Shown here piece by piece: positions 5,166-5,307 of a stretch of 5,307 nt of DNA. Below the pieces are notes generated by a model. That model searched no databases and was not told where the DNA came from. It saw only the letters and a program-made list of their open reading frames with translations. A program made the position numbers and the translations under genes. The stretch comes from JAIVGV01 sp035295985 (GTDB lineage Bacteria; Acidobacteriota; Blastocatellia; Pyrinomonadales; Pyrinomonadaceae): the NCBI GenBank assembly GCA_035295985.1, contig DATHBT010000232.1, forward strand, positions 1 through 5,307, written 5' to 3'. Numbering within the stretch: the first letter of the stretch is position 1; every line of letters starts with the position of its first letter.

Positions 5166-5207
5166 CGCGCTTCCTCACTACAAACAACGGCTCAACATTG
5201 CCGACCG

Positions 5208-5236
5208 ATTATGCGACTTCACCGCGCGGAGCGCAA
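5208..5236 (-). promoter_or_regulatory. Candidate promoter of the zapB-like / zapA unit
   Basis: On the minus strand, TTGCGC (5236-5231) and CATAAT (5213-5208) are separated by exactly 17 bases. The -10 matches the sigma70 consensus in five of six positions. The expected start near 5201 gives a leader of about 36 nt that includes the GAGGAA ribosome binding site. It lies just downstream of the heptamer hairpin at the window end. Confidence 0.5.
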
Positions 5237-5247
5237 GGGAAAACAGT

Positions 5248-5307
5248 GTTCAGTGGTCGGTGGTCGGTGGTCAGCAAAAACAGTTGGTCTTTTGCTGACC
5301 ACCGACC
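5248..5307. repeat. GGTCGGT heptamer inverted repeat, cut by the window end
   Basis: Four tandem heptamers, GTTCAGT, GGTCGGT, GGTCGGT and GGTCAGC (5248-5275), run into AAAA. Bases 5262-5279 are exactly complementary to 5290-5307 (18 bp, 10-nt loop), and the pairing may continue past the window. The stem centre is flanked by AAAA/TTTT. As in the other elements, the left arm on the plus strand is the G/T-rich one. It probably lies just after the stop codon of an upstream minus-strand gene outside the window and may act as its terminator. Confidence 0.8.

Overview
This is a GC-rich chromosomal stretch of housekeeping character. Third codon positions are strongly G/C biased, gene spacing is ordinary, and no transposase, integrase or phage gene is visible. 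A secreted DUF2911 protein, a secreted HEXXH metallopeptidase carrying a 'PQSTEQILH' motif, and the order zapB-like / zapA / 6S RNA / ymdB together point to an Acidobacteriota-type bacterium, perhaps Blastocatellia. That placement is inference from gene content, not from a database search.

Layout, left to right. Bases 1-84 hold the first 28 codons of a minus-strand gene that runs off the window. Bases 85-493 have no credible gene. They hold six copies of a small GCCCC-N3-GGGGC palindrome, a 23-bp perfect hairpin with T-runs on both sides (a bidirectional terminator), and a degenerate 14-nt direct repeat. A minus-strand secreted zinc-metallopeptidase-like gene (494-1798) diverges from a plus-strand YbgC/FadM-type hotdog thioesterase (1892-2401). 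The thioesterase converges on a minus-strand secreted DUF2911 gene (2555-3073). Between them is a perfect 19-bp bidirectional terminator nested inside inverted arrays of the heptamer AGCTGTT. The right half is a minus-strand unit read from about 5201 down to 3221: zapB-like coiled-coil gene, zapA, 6S RNA, then a YmdB-family metallophosphoesterase.

How the genes work together. The zapB-like and ZapA proteins would act at the FtsZ division ring. The 6S RNA, which I identify from its long rod fold and from synteny, would sequester housekeeping RNA polymerase. YmdB-family enzymes are metal-dependent phosphodiesterases linked to cyclic-nucleotide signalling and RNA turnover. The 6S RNA appears to have its own extended -10 promoter just downstream of zapA. 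The two secreted proteins and the thioesterase are separate transcription units.

The most unusual feature is a set of four inverted repeats that differ in sequence but share an architecture. They lie at 2414-2556, 4032-4071, 4338-4453 and from 5248 to the window end. Three are built from tandem heptamers (GTTAGCT, GTCAGTT, GTCGGTG in a common register) and the fourth has a 14-nt period. They sit directly against gene ends: one supplies a stop codon, one begins three bases after a stop codon, and one overlaps a possible upstream start. They resemble the heptanucleotide STRR repeats known from cyanobacteria.
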